Origin: a bacterium
GTDB lineage: Bacteria > Myxococcota > UBA727 > JAUIJE01
Length of the DNA stretch: 64,000 nt
Assembly (NCBI GenBank): GCA_030431455.1
Contig: JAUIJE010000014.1
Coordinates: 141,335 to 205,334, forward strand
Reading direction: 5' to 3'
Under the pieces are notes generated by a model. That model had not been told where the DNA came from, did not search any database, and saw only the letters and a program-made list of their open reading frames with translations. Shown here piece by piece: positions 36,434 to 45,099 of this stretch; the stretch's first letter is position 1; each line of letters opens with the position of its first letter. The position numbers and the translations under genes were made by a program.

Positions 36434-37105
36434 ATGAACACACCTTTGCTCTATTTTTCCCCCGGCTCGGTGTCGATGCCGGTGCACATGGTCCTGCGCG
36501 AACTGGGCCTCAACCCCGAGCTCAAGCGCACCCCCACCGGCGACGACGCGCACCTCACCGCGGCCTATCTGGCGGTGAACCCCGCCGGGCGGGTGCCCGC
36601 GCTCGCCCTGGACGGGCGCGTGTTCACCGAGGTGTGGTCGATCCTGCGCTACTTGGCTGCGCGGCATCCGGAGGCGGGGCTGGTGCCGGCGCATGCGCAG
36701 GACCGGGCCCGGCTCGATGAGATCCTGAGCCGCGCCCTGACCGCGGCCCAGCCGAGCTATCGCATGGTGATGCGCCCGGACCGGGTGTTGGGACCGGACA
36801 GCGACCCTGCCGCCCAAGAGGCGGTGCGGGCCGCGGGCCGGCGCGATTTTGCCGCCGCGCTCGACCAGATCGAACGCATCGTGGCCGACGAAGGGTGGGC
36901 GCTGGGCGACGGTGTGACCGTGGCCGACCCGGTGATCGCCACCCTCTCCGCCTGGGCCCGCTATGCCCAGTTGGACATCGAGCGTTGGCCCAAGTTGCGC
37001 CGCATCGGGCGCGCCTACTTTGCCCGGCCCGCGGCCCAAGCCACGCTGGTGGCGGAGGGGCTGGTCGACGAGCAAGGACGGCCCACCCCGCCCACGCGGG
37101 TCTGA
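36434..37105 (+). CDS. Glutathione S-transferase family protein
   Basis: 223 residues, with AAGGAGGACAGAG before ATG. The N-terminal thioredoxin-like half (LLYFSPGSVSMPVHMVLREL, NPAGRVPALALDGRVFTEVW, SILRYLA) contains the cis-Pro (VPAL) and the 'ES'-equivalent glutathione contacts. The C-terminal half is all-helical with the N-capping pattern GDGVTVADPVIA. Ser/Cys near residue 10 is the probable activating residue. Probably conjugates or isomerises an electrophile sensed by the divergent LysR protein. Confidence 0.92.
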   Translation: MNTPLLYFSPGSVSMPVHMVLRELGLNPELKRTPTGDDAHLTAAYLAVNPAGRVPALALDGRVFTEVWSILRYLAARHPEAGLVPAHAQDRARLDEILSRALTAAQPSYRMVMRPDRVLGPDSDPAAQEAVRAAGRRDFAAALDQIERIVADEGWALGDGVTVADPVIATLSAWARYAQLDIERWPKLRRIGRAYFARPAAQATLVAEGLVDEQGRPTPPTRV

Positions 37106-37146
37106 CCCTCGCCTGTCGAGGGCACGCCGGGTGGTAGGCTCGTGGC

Positions 37147-38217
37147 GTGAGGCGGGTGATCGCGCTGGTGGTGGGGGGGATGCTCGGCTGCGGGCACACA
37201 GACCCCGCGCCGGTTGCGGCCCCACCCGCGGCGGCCGCGCCATCTGTGGTCGCCGCCGAGGAGCGCGCGGTCGTCGAGCCCCCGCCGAAGACCCCACCCC
37301 CGCCCGACCTTCGGCTCGCCCGGGCCCGGGTCCTGGCCGAGCTGGTGCGACCGCTGCATCGCCCCCTCACCGACGACGACCGCGCTGGTGGTTGGCTCGA
37401 TTTTCGCGATGAGCCGGGCCAGACCTTCGACCGCTGGTTGGCCCGGCCGCCCCACGTGGCCACCCCCGCGCGCCACACCATCTACGTGTTGCCGCTCGGC
37501 CCTTTGAACAAGGCCAAGCGGCGCATTGTTGACAAAGTCACTGCATTTCTGCCGCTGTACTTTGGCTTGCCGGTGACCGTGCTCCCCCCCGAGCCCTTCG
37601 GCGACGTTCCCGCGGCGGCCAAGCGGCGCCATCCCGAGTGGGGCGATCGCCAAATCGACACCAACTGGATTCTGAAGCACCGGCTGCGGCCGATGGTGCC
37701 CGACGACGCCGCGGTGCTGGTGGCCTTGACCGCCCACGATCTCTGGCCCGGCGAAAACTGGAAGGGCGGCGGGTGGAACTACCTCCACGGCATGGCCAAC
37801 TATGAACAGCGGGTGGGGGTCTGGTCGTTGTATCGTCTGGGCAATGCCGGCAAGCGCCGCACGCTGCTGCGCACCCTCAAGACCGCCTCGCACGAGATCG
37901 GTCACACCTTTTCCATGCTTCACTGCACCGCCTACCGTTGCAACCTGCAGGGCCGGCTCGGGGTCGATGAATCCGACCGCACCCCGGTGGCCCTGGGGCC
38001 GAACTGTCTGGCCAAACTCGTGTACGCCACCGGGGTCGAACCCTTGGCTCGGTTCGAGAAGTTGGCGGCGTGGATGAAGCAGGAAGGGTTTCGCCGCGAG
38101 GCGGCATTTTTTCAGAGAAGCGCAGACACATTGCGGGCGGCGGGGTGGGACCCGGCGGACTGGCCGGGCGCGGGCTATGGGGTCGGGGTCGATCCGGTGG
38201 CGAGGAAGCCGAAGTAA
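37147..38217 (+). CDS. Archaemetzincin-like (M54) metalloprotease, lipoprotein
   Basis: 356 residues from GTG 37147. Lipobox GMLGC, a Pro/Ala-rich linker, then a ~290-residue domain. The zinc site reads HEIGHTFSMLHC (His249, Glu250, His253, His259), followed by Cys265, as in archaemetzincins (HExxHxxGxxHC...C). Two family positions differ: the Gly after the second His is Ser256, and only one Cys of the second zinc-knuckle pair remains (ALGPNC). The catalytic zinc ligands are intact. Its 3' end overlaps the convergent DUF420 gene by 43 nt. Confidence 0.8.
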   Translation: MRRVIALVVGGMLGCGHTDPAPVAAPPAAAAPSVVAAEERAVVEPPPKTPPPPDLRLARARVLAELVRPLHRPLTDDDRAGGWLDFRDEPGQTFDRWLARPPHVATPARHTIYVLPLGPLNKAKRRIVDKVTAFLPLYFGLPVTVLPPEPFGDVPAAAKRRHPEWGDRQIDTNWILKHRLRPMVPDDAAVLVALTAHDLWPGENWKGGGWNYLHGMANYEQRVGVWSLYRLGNAGKRRTLLRTLKTASHEIGHTFSMLHCTAYRCNLQGRLGVDESDRTPVALGPNCLAKLVYATGVEPLARFEKLAAWMKQEGFRREAAFFQRSADTLRAAGWDPADWPGAGYGVGVDPVARKPK

Positions 38218-38663
38218 TAGACCGCCACCGCGGACACCGCGGTCCAGAGCAGGCCGGCGATCACCCCGTAGGCGAGCCGGCGGTGGGTGGCGGAGAAGTC
38301 GCCCGGCAGCCGCGCGTCTTTGCGCCGGTAGCTGGTGAACGTGAGCCAGGCCCACACAATGTATGTGATCACCGCGGGCCCGATGTGGGCGATGAACACC
38401 CCCTTCAGCAGGGCCGTGCCCGCGTAGGGGCTGCCCGCAATGAGACTGCCGGAGCCCCCGTGCATGCGGATGCTGCCCTCCAGGGAGAACAGACAGACGA
38501 ACAACATCACGCACAGGGCGATCTGCAGCCGGCGGTGGGTGACAAAGTCGCCCCGCCGGGCGAGGCGGGCCGCGCCGTAGGCCCACACCGGCGCGACCAA
38601 GTTGAACACGAGCACGATGTCGACCAACAGGTCGGCGCGCGAACCAAAAAAGCCCTGCGGCAT
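38175..38663 (-). CDS. DUF420-family membrane protein
   Basis: 162 residues, with GGGAGGGACC before ATG. Four hydrophobic helices with conserved polar residues (FNLVAPVWAYGAARLARRGD; THRRLQIALCVMLFVCLFSLE; HIGPAVITYIVWAWLTF; THRRLAYGVIAGLLWTAVSA). Paired THRRL motifs and buried His residues are characteristic of DUF420/CtaM-like proteins associated with cytochrome oxidase assembly, but no oxidase genes are in the window. Confidence 0.8.
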   Translation of the reverse strand: MPQGFFGSRADLLVDIVLVFNLVAPVWAYGAARLARRGDFVTHRRLQIALCVMLFVCLFSLEGSIRMHGGSGSLIAGSPYAGTALLKGVFIAHIGPAVITYIVWAWLTFTSYRRKDARLPGDFSATHRRLAYGVIAGLLWTAVSAVAVYYFGFLATGSTPTP

Positions 38664-38783
38664 GGTCCCTCCCCGGGCGCGGCCTCGCCGCGGCAATCTG
38701 TCCGCCCGCCGCCCCCTCCGATCCCGCGTGGCGCGAGCGAAGGTCCCCGGGCGGCTTGGCGTGAATCGTGAAACCGTCGCGGC

Positions 38784-39482
38784 ATGGAGAACATTCCAAA
38801 TCCGTCCGCGCTGTCCACCTGGGTGTTCGTGGTCCTGGTCGCCTGGTGCCTCGGCTGGGCGGGGTGGGGCCTGTGGCTTGCCACCACGCGGGGCCGGCGT
38901 CCCCTGGCCCTCGGCGCGCTGCTCGGCTGGCTCGGCCTGACCGCGGGCCTGGCCGCCGCCGGGCTGCTCGAACGCTTCACGCCGCCCCCGCCGATCTTGT
39001 TCTTGCTCCTGAGCATGACCGGGGCCGCGGTGTGGTTCGCCCGGTCCCCCGCGGGGGGCCGGCTCGTCGACGCCGCCCCCGCTTGGGCCCTGATCGGGGT
39101 CCAAGGGTTTCGGCTCCCGCTCGAGCTGGTGCTCGCGAGCTGGAACGAACAAGGGGCCCTGCCCACCGCGATGACCTTCCGCGGGGTCAACTTTGACATC
39201 GTCACCGGCGTGACCGCGCTTGTCGGCGCGGCTCTGGTCTGGCGCGGGGTGGGCGCACGCTGGGTGCCGGTGGTATTCAATGGCATTGGCCTGAGCGCCC
39301 TCGCGGTCATCATCGTGACCGCCCTCGGCTCCTTGCCCACCCCCTTCGCCTGGGTGGACACCGATGTGCCCTTGGTGTTGCCGGCGCGTTTTCCCTACGT
39401 GTGGCTGCCGATGGTGTGCGTCGGCTTCGCCCACGTGACCCACTTGCTCAGCCTGCGCCAATGGTGGCGCCACCGGGCATAG
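38784..39482 (+). CDS. Polytopic membrane protein of unknown function
   Basis: 232 residues with about seven hydrophobic segments (TWVFVVLVAWCLGWAGWGLW; LALGALLGWLGLTAGLAAAG; ILFLLLSMTGAAVWF; FDIVTGVTALVGAALVW; GLSALAVIIVTALG; FPYVWLPMVCVGFAHVTHLL). No transporter or enzyme signature is visible. Starts 121 bp from the divergent DUF420 gene and ends one base before the convergent RCC1-like gene. Confidence 0.75.
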   Translation: MENIPNPSALSTWVFVVLVAWCLGWAGWGLWLATTRGRRPLALGALLGWLGLTAGLAAAGLLERFTPPPPILFLLLSMTGAAVWFARSPAGGRLVDAAPAWALIGVQGFRLPLELVLASWNEQGALPTAMTFRGVNFDIVTGVTALVGAALVWRGVGARWVPVVFNGIGLSALAVIIVTALGSLPTPFAWVDTDVPLVLPARFPYVWLPMVCVGFAHVTHLLSLRQWWRHRA

Positions 39483-39483
39483 C

Positions 39484-41595
39484 TCAGGGCACGTCGGTCT
39501 GTCCGTCGGCGTTGCTGCCCCAACACTCGATGGTCTCGTCGAGGAGCAGCCCGCAGGCATGGTCTTGTCCCGCCGACACCGCGGCGAAGTCCCCGCCGTG
39601 CGCGTCGGTCTTGCCGTTGGCGTCGTCCCCCCAGCACTCGACCTTGTCGTTGTCGACCCGGACCACGCAGGCGAAGCGGTCCCCCGCGCTCACTTGTTTC
39701 ACCGTGGCCGCCCCCCCCGCGGTGATTTGGCCAAAGCTGTCGTCGCCCCAGCACAAGACCTCGTCGAGGAGGGTGAGGCCGCAGGTGTGGTCGTAGCCGG
39801 CGCTGACCTGATGGGAGGCAAAATCCGCCGGGGGGGTCGCCTGGCCGTCGGCGTTGTCGCCCCAGCAGGTGACAACATCGGTCCCGACCTCGCGCCCGCA
39901 CACATGATCGGGCCCGGATTGGATCTGGGAGAACGCGGTCGCGGGCGGGGACGTCACCCCCGATGAGCCGCCATCGCCCCAGCACACGGGGGTGCGGTCG
40001 CTTTGCCGCAATGCACATGCATGGAGCGCCCCGGTGGTGACCCAATCGGCGCGAAAACCCGCCGGCGGCGCCGCGCGCCCGGACAGGTCGGTGCCCCAAC
40101 ACTCCGCGAAGTTCCCGCTCGCCCGCTGGCCGCAGGTGTAGCCATCCCCCGCGTCGAGGAACAAAAACGCCACCCCGGGCGGCGGGTCCTCGCTCATCGC
40201 CCCCCAGCATTCGACCTGGCGGTTGTCCTTGCGAATCGCGCAGGTGTGCGCGGCCCCGGCGCTGACCCCGACGAAGGCGGTGCTCCTCGTGAAGGGGCAG
40301 ACGTTGCCGCCTCCACAATCAAAGTCCGCGCTCGACCGCGGCAGCAACCGGTGTTCGCCGAAAGAATAGGTCAAGACCCCGGACACGCACGCGAACGAAT
40401 CGGCGTCGGACATGGTGGTGGCCAACATCTCGGAGCCGACCCGGATGCTCAGGGCCCCGGCGTCGCAGCTCACGGTGGAGACCCCGAACCCGTCGGGAAT
40501 GCCCCCGGTGCACGCGCCGCACACCTCGACGAACTGGCCCTCGAAGTCTTCGTCATCGAACCCCGGGGTCCACAGCATCGACGGGGTCAAAGGGGCCCCG
40601 GTCGACGGGACGCGAATGCGGTAGTGCAGCAGCTCGACCTCGGTGAGGTCATTGAAGTCGACGAGGGTGCCGACCACGGTGACCTCGTCTCCGATGTGCA
40701 GGCGGCCGATCGCGTACACGTCGTTGAGGTTGTGGATGTAGATGCCTTCGTGGGCGCCTGTGCCCGACCGGATCCAAAACCCGGTGCGGGGCAGGCTGGC
40801 GTCCACCGCGGTGACGGTGCCCGAGACGGTCACGGGGGTGTCGAGCGCCAACGCGCCGAACATGTCTTCGATCGGCCGCGTCGCGGGGAACACGCACCGG
40901 TTGTCGGTGCTGCAGATGGCGCCATCCTGGCAGTCGGTGTTGCCGTTGCAGCCCACGTAGCAGCCGCCTTCGATGCACACCGGTCCGGGCCCGCCCGGCA
41001 CCGCGGGACAGGTCGCGGTGTCGTTGCTGGTGCACGCGGTGGTGCACGTCGACCGATCGAGCCCGTCCACAGTCCCATTGGTGCAGGTCTCGCCCGCCTC
41101 ACACGGCCCACACGGGCCGTACGGCCCGTAGCCGTACCCGTAGGTGCCGGTGGGTTCCTCCTCGGGGCTGACGTCCCCGTCGCCGTCGCCGTCCCCATCC
41201 CCATCCCCGTCCCCGTCGCCATCTCCATCTCCGTCGCCGTCGCCGTCGCCGTCGCCATCGCCGTCGCCATCTCCGTCCCCGTCGCCATCACCGTCTCCGT
41301 CGCCATCGCCATCCCCGTCGCCATCTCCGTCGCCGTCGCCATCCCCATCTCCGTCGCCGTCGCCGTCGCCATCGCCATCTCCGTCGCCGTCGCCATCTCC
41401 GTCTCCGTCGCCATCGCCATCACCGTCTCCGTCGCCATCCCCGTCGCCGTCGCCCACGCGGCACCGTCCGTCGACACACACTTGGGAGAAGGGACAGTCC
41501 GCGGTGTTGTTGCACACCGGGCTGACGTTGAGCCCCCAGTAACATCCCGGGGTCAGCCACAGGGCGACAAACACCAGCCACCACCCGCGCATCAT
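39484..41595 (-). CDS. RCC1-like lipoprotein with 47 Gly-Asp repeats
   Basis: 703 residues from ATG 41595, preceded by GGGAGGCGA and overlapping the upstream stop by 4 nt (ATGA). Lipobox TPGC. A Cys-rich stretch (CNNTADCPFSQVCVDGRC) precedes 47 Gly-Asp dipeptides (~residues 48-141). Then come Cys-rich repeats, an OB-fold-like segment (~245-400) and six or seven RCC1-type blades (HACALRQSDRTPVCWGDG, HVCGREVGTDVVTCWGDN) to the C-terminus. A surface or secreted binding protein is likely. The acidic repeat may bind calcium or act as a flexible stalk. Confidence 0.85.
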   Translation of the reverse strand: MMRGWWLVFVALWLTPGCYWGLNVSPVCNNTADCPFSQVCVDGRCRVGDGDGDGDGDGDGDGDGDGDGDGDGDGDGDGDGDGDGDGDGDGDGDGDGDGDGDGDGDGDGDGDGDGDGDGDGDGDGDGDGDGDGDGDGDGDGDVSPEEEPTGTYGYGYGPYGPCGPCEAGETCTNGTVDGLDRSTCTTACTSNDTATCPAVPGGPGPVCIEGGCYVGCNGNTDCQDGAICSTDNRCVFPATRPIEDMFGALALDTPVTVSGTVTAVDASLPRTGFWIRSGTGAHEGIYIHNLNDVYAIGRLHIGDEVTVVGTLVDFNDLTEVELLHYRIRVPSTGAPLTPSMLWTPGFDDEDFEGQFVEVCGACTGGIPDGFGVSTVSCDAGALSIRVGSEMLATTMSDADSFACVSGVLTYSFGEHRLLPRSSADFDCGGGNVCPFTRSTAFVGVSAGAAHTCAIRKDNRQVECWGAMSEDPPPGVAFLFLDAGDGYTCGQRASGNFAECWGTDLSGRAAPPAGFRADWVTTGALHACALRQSDRTPVCWGDGGSSGVTSPPATAFSQIQSGPDHVCGREVGTDVVTCWGDNADGQATPPADFASHQVSAGYDHTCGLTLLDEVLCWGDDSFGQITAGGAATVKQVSAGDRFACVVRVDNDKVECWGDDANGKTDAHGGDFAAVSAGQDHACGLLLDETIECWGSNADGQTDVP
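41173..41454 (-). repeat. In-frame hexanucleotide array, 47 units
   Basis: 282 bp made only of GAC/GAT and GGC/GGG/GGT/GGA codons in strict alternation. Synonymous third-base changes make it degenerate at DNA level, which should slow slippage. The period of 6 keeps the frame after any unit gain or loss, so length can vary without inactivating the gene. Confidence 0.9.
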
Positions 41596-42431
41596 TCGCC
41601 TCCCACCGCGGCCACGGTCAACAACGCCACCCCGCCGGCCAACCCCACGGCCCCGGCCAACGCCGCCGCGGGGCCCGCGAGCTCGCCGATGACCGCGCCG
41701 GACTTGAGCGGTCCGGGGGCCCCGGGCCAGGCAAACAAGATCGCCTCGCTGGCCCCAAAGCAGGCCAAACCCGACAACAATGCCACTGTGCCAAGCCCGG
41801 CGGTGCCGAGCCCGGCCCACAACCACACGCTCCCGAGCCCGCCTTCGTCCTCGAGCACCACCTCGCCGTCGAGGGGGGCGATGAGCCGGGCCATGGCCGG
41901 GCGCAGCTCCTCTTCGAACTCGTTCACGTCGTCGACCCGCAGGGTCTCGCGGCTGAGGTTGCGGGCTTCGTCGGAGTCGAACAAGCTCACGGTCAACACC
42001 GTCCGGTCGCCGAGCTGCCCCGCAGACCCGAACACCACGTAGCGAATGCCCAATGCTCCTGCTACCTCGGCGAGGCAGGCGCTGGCGTCACACTGCATCG
42101 CCGCCCGGGACACCTCGAGGTTCACGAGGTTTTCGATCTCGGCGAAGGTCACGATCTCCCGCGGGGTCAACGCCCCGAGCTCGGCCACCACCAGCTCGTT
42201 CAACACCCGCACGGTGTTCTCGTCGACCGCGCCGGCCGCAAACTGGAGCACCAGGATGCGCTGGTCCTCGGCGGGCGAAGGCGCGGCCGCCTCGGCCGGG
42301 GGCGCGGGGGCCACCGGGTCTGCGGGCGCGGGTTCGGCCGGGGCCGGCGCAGGGTCGGCCGGCACCTCTTGCGCGGCCGCGGCCCACACCCACAAAGACG
42401 TCCCCACCAGCACCAGCAACTGTCGAATCAT
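41592..42431 (-). CDS. TolB/CsgG-like N-terminal protein with two C-terminal helices
   Basis: 279 residues from ATG 42431. Signal peptide, then Pro/Ala-rich repeats (PADPAPAPAEPAP), then a ~130-residue domain (RILVLQFAAGAVDENTVRVL, MQCDASACLAEVAGALGIRY, VVFGSAGQLGDRTVLTVSLF) similar to the FlgT/TolB-type N-terminal fold. The same pattern recurs in the truncated protein at 63028. Two hydrophobic helices follow. Coupled to the RCC1-like lipoprotein and divergent from a PEGA kinase, which suggests a joint envelope-signalling unit. Confidence 0.75.
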   Translation of the reverse strand: MIRQLLVLVGTSLWVWAAAAQEVPADPAPAPAEPAPADPVAPAPPAEAAAPSPAEDQRILVLQFAAGAVDENTVRVLNELVVAELGALTPREIVTFAEIENLVNLEVSRAAMQCDASACLAEVAGALGIRYVVFGSAGQLGDRTVLTVSLFDSDEARNLSRETLRVDDVNEFEEELRPAMARLIAPLDGEVVLEDEGGLGSVWLWAGLGTAGLGTVALLSGLACFGASEAILFAWPGAPGPLKSGAVIGELAGPAAALAGAVGLAGGVALLTVAAVGGE

Positions 42432-42597
42432 GCCCCACCCATGCGAACGTTGTGCATACCACGTTGGCGGTCGCGCGGTGGGCGCCGGCCACCTCGTGGG
42501 TGGCGCGGTCAAGACAAAAATGGCAACAAAATCAATATCTTGTGACGCGCCGCACAGGGCCTGCCGCGCCCCGCGCGCGGTGTGCGAGGATACGGCC

Positions 42598-44145
42598 ATG
42601 ACCGCGGGGCAGTATCGCGAGCTCGACAAACTCGCCGAGGGCGGGATGGCCGAGATCCGCGCCGGGACCGGCCCCGACGACCGCGCGGTGGTGATCAAGC
42701 GCATCCGCATCCACCTCCTGTACGACGACGACCACCGCCGCTTGTTCGCGGACGAAGGCGCGTTGTGCGCGCGGCTGTCACACAAACACATTGTCGAGTT
42801 GCTCGATGCCGGCGAAGACGACTGCGGCCCGTACCTGGTGTTCGAGTACGTACCGGGCACCGATCTCGGCGTGGTCCTCGAGCAACGGCAAGCCGAAGGC
42901 CGCCCGCTGGAGCCGGCCCAGGTCCTGGCGGTGGCGTTGCCGCTGATGCGGGCCTTGGCCTACGCCCACAATGTCTGTGCAGATGACGGCGCCTCGCTCT
43001 GCGTGGTGCACCGCGACGTGTCGCCGGGCAACGTCCTGCTCGGGGACAACGGGGACGTGAAGCTGGTGGACTTCGGGGTCGCGGCCTCGACGCTGCGCAC
43101 CGACGCCACCGTGGCCGGCGAGATGAAAGGCAAGTTCGCCTACATGGCCCCCGAGCAGACCCGGGGCGAGGCGGTCGATGCCCGGGCGGACATCTTCTCG
43201 GCGGGGGTGGTGCTGTACGAGATGCTCACCGCCGAGCACTTGTTCGACGCCGCCACCGACGCGGACGTGGTGCACGCGGTGCGCACCTCGGCGGTGCCGG
43301 ACATCCGCGCCAAAAACCCCGCCGTGCCCGACGAGCTGGCCGCCTTGGTGGGCGAGATGTTGGCCAAAGACAAAGACGCGCGCCCGGCCTCCGCCGCCGC
43401 CGTCGTCGAGCGCCTGCAAGACATCGCCGAGCTGTATTGCTGGGACCAAGGCCACAAGCGGCACGTGACCCGGCTCTGTCTCGAGCACCCCCGGGCGGTC
43501 GAGAACGCCGAGGACAGCGGCGCCCGCCGCCGTCACACCCAGCGGGTGCTCGGGGCCGACGCGGGCCTGACCGTGGTGCCCGACCGCGGCCGCGGGGTGC
43601 CGGTCTGGGCGTGGGCCTTTGTGCTCGTCCTCGTCGTGGGGGTGGGCGCGGCTTTGGCGTGGCCCGCGGCGGTGGTCGAGCGGCCCCTGCCCCCGTCGGC
43701 GGTGACCGGCCAAGACCCGCCGGTGCTCACCCCCGGCCCGCCGGACCTGACCCCCCCGGGGCCCACCGAGGTCACGGTCTCGACCACGGTGTTGGCCGAC
43801 CCGGTGCGGGGCTCGGCGCCCGCCCCCGCGCGCCCGTCGGTGCGCCCGCGCCCGGCGCGGTCGCGGCCGGTGAAGGTGGCCCAGGCCGACGCCGCGCCGC
43901 GGCCGGTGGACAAACGCCGCCCGGTGGCGAGCGGGTTTGGCGAGGTGTTCATCTCCAGTGAGCCGTGGGCGGAGGTCTACGTCGACGGGGCGAAGTTTGG
44001 CGTGACCCCGCTGGCGGGCAAGAAGCTCTCTGCGGGACCGCACACGGTGCGGCTGTACAACCCGCACTACAAGCTCGAGCGGACCTTCACCGTGGACGTG
44101 GGCGCGGACCAAGCGATTCGCAAGTTCGTCGACTTGACGAAATAG
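42598..44145 (+). CDS. Ser/Thr protein kinase with PEGA domain
   Basis: 515 residues from ATG 42598. Hanks-type kinase domain (~residues 7-280): Gly loop LAEGGMAEI, Lys in VVIKRI, catalytic [16 protein letters not shown] and MAPEQ. A juxtamembrane segment and one membrane helix (~336-358, [18 protein letters not shown]) follow, then a Pro/Arg-rich linker and a C-terminal PEGA domain (~446-513, [20 protein letters not shown]). The PEGA part faces the periplasm and probably senses the envelope. Its partner may be the TolB-like protein encoded divergently. Confidence 0.93.
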   Translation: MTAGQYRELDKLAEGGMAEIRAGTGPDDRAVVIKRIRIHLLYDDDHRRLFADEGALCARLSHKHIVELLDAGEDDCGPYLVFEYVPGTDLGVVLEQRQAEGRPLEPAQVLAVALPLMRALAYAHNVCADDGASLCVVHRDVSPGNVLLGDNGDVKLVDFGVAASTLRTDATVAGEMKGKFAYMAPEQTRGEAVDARADIFSAGVVLYEMLTAEHLFDAATDADVVHAVRTSAVPDIRAKNPAVPDELAALVGEMLAKDKDARPASAAAVVERLQDIAELYCWDQGHKRHVTRLCLEHPRAVENAEDSGARRRHTQRVLGADAGLTVVPDRGRGVPVWAWAFVLVLVVGVGAALAWPAAVVERPLPPSAVTGQDPPVLTPGPPDLTPPGPTEVTVSTTVLADPVRGSAPAPARPSVRPRPARSRPVKVAQADAAPRPVDKRRPVASGFGEVFISSEPWAEVYVDGAKFGVTPLAGKKLSAGPHTVRLYNPHYKLERTFTVDVGADQAIRKFVDLTK

Positions 44146-44181
44146 CGGGCCCTCTTCCGGCCGGCGGTCGGGGCGCGCCGG

Positions 44182-45099
44182 TCAGCGGCGGCGGCGCAGG
44201 CGGCCGAGCCACAGCCCGGGCAACAGCACCGCCGCGAACGAACCCCCGACCGGGCAGCCCGAATCCGGCGGGTCGTCGGGGGCGGGCTCGGGCTCGGGTT
44301 GGGCCTCGGGCTCAGGTTGGGCCTCGGGCTCAGGTTGGGCCTCGGGCTCGGGCTGGTTGGCCAAAAGCTCGTCGGTCTCGTCGAGAAACGGCTGGATGAA
44401 GTCGTCGACGTGGGCGTCGACCCGCACCATGATCGTGTCCTCGCCGCAGGTGGACACCGCGTGCATGATGCCCGCGACCTGCCCGTCGACGAACGCGGAG
44501 CCGCCGCTGTCCCCAAAACAACCGCCCCCTTGTCCCCCCGCGGCGACAAAGAAGTCCTCGTCGAGCCACTGCAGCGGGCTTTGCACCTCGCGTTTTTGGC
44601 CTTCGAAGTCATTGTCATTGGATCGGCCGAACCCGACCATGGTCACCGGGGCCCCGAACAGGTTGTTGGTCATCGGGGCGGTGCGGAACGGGGTCGGGTC
44701 CACCGGGGCGGCTTGGCTGAGGCGGAGCAGGGCGACGTCGTACGCGGTGCCCGCGCCGTCGTTTTGTTGCCAGTCGGGGTGCAGCACTTCGCGCCCCACC
44801 GTGACCTGCTGGCCGCCTTCCCAAATGGAGTCCCCGAACAGCACATTCAAAAACCCGCCGTTGTTGCCGTCGAGACAATGCGACGCGGTCAACACCACCC
44901 AGGGGTGAATCAACGTGCCGGTGCAGAAGATGTTGTTCCCGCCGTTGACCAGGCCCACGGTGCCCGGGTACCCGCTGGTGAGGGTGCCGTTGTAAATGGC
45001 ATGTTCGCCCCGCGCTTCGTGGTCGACGTCAAACGACGACGGGGCGCAGCCGATGAGCCCGGCCAGCACCCAGGTGGCGAGGCCGGGGCGGGCCCTCAC
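44182..45099 (-). CDS. Trypsin-like serine protease with MYXO-CTERM-like tail, copy 2
   Basis: 305 residues. Signal peptide ends IGCA (lipobox-like, Cys18). S1 catalytic triad His74 (TASHC), Asp121 (YDVALL) and Ser198 (GDSGGS) is intact. The C-terminal part has four PEPEAQ-type repeats, then SGCPVGGS, a hydrophobic helix and RLRRRR: the layout of MYXO-CTERM sorting signals (GC, helix, Arg cluster). Probably exported and displayed or processed at the surface. It starts within the last four bases of its paralogue (ATGA overlap). Confidence 0.9.
   Translation of the reverse strand: MRARPGLATWVLAGLIGCAPSSFDVDHEARGEHAIYNGTLTSGYPGTVGLVNGGNNIFCTGTLIHPWVVLTASHCLDGNNGGFLNVLFGDSIWEGGQQVTVGREVLHPDWQQNDGAGTAYDVALLRLSQAAPVDPTPFRTAPMTNNLFGAPVTMVGFGRSNDNDFEGQKREVQSPLQWLDEDFFVAAGGQGGGCFGDSGGSAFVDGQVAGIMHAVSTCGEDTIMVRVDAHVDDFIQPFLDETDELLANQPEPEAQPEPEAQPEPEAQPEPEPAPDDPPDSGCPVGGSFAAVLLPGLWLGRLRRRR

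Noticed and set aside
41144..41542. Plus-strand Pro-Ser repeat protein
   Set aside because: Exact antisense of the Gly-Asp repeat; no ribosome-binding site or non-repeat domain.
42432..42597. Extra N-terminal domain of the PEGA kinase
   Set aside because: The upstream extension is Cys/Arg-rich, low quality and antisense to the TolB-like gene; ATG 42598 starts just before the Gly loop.
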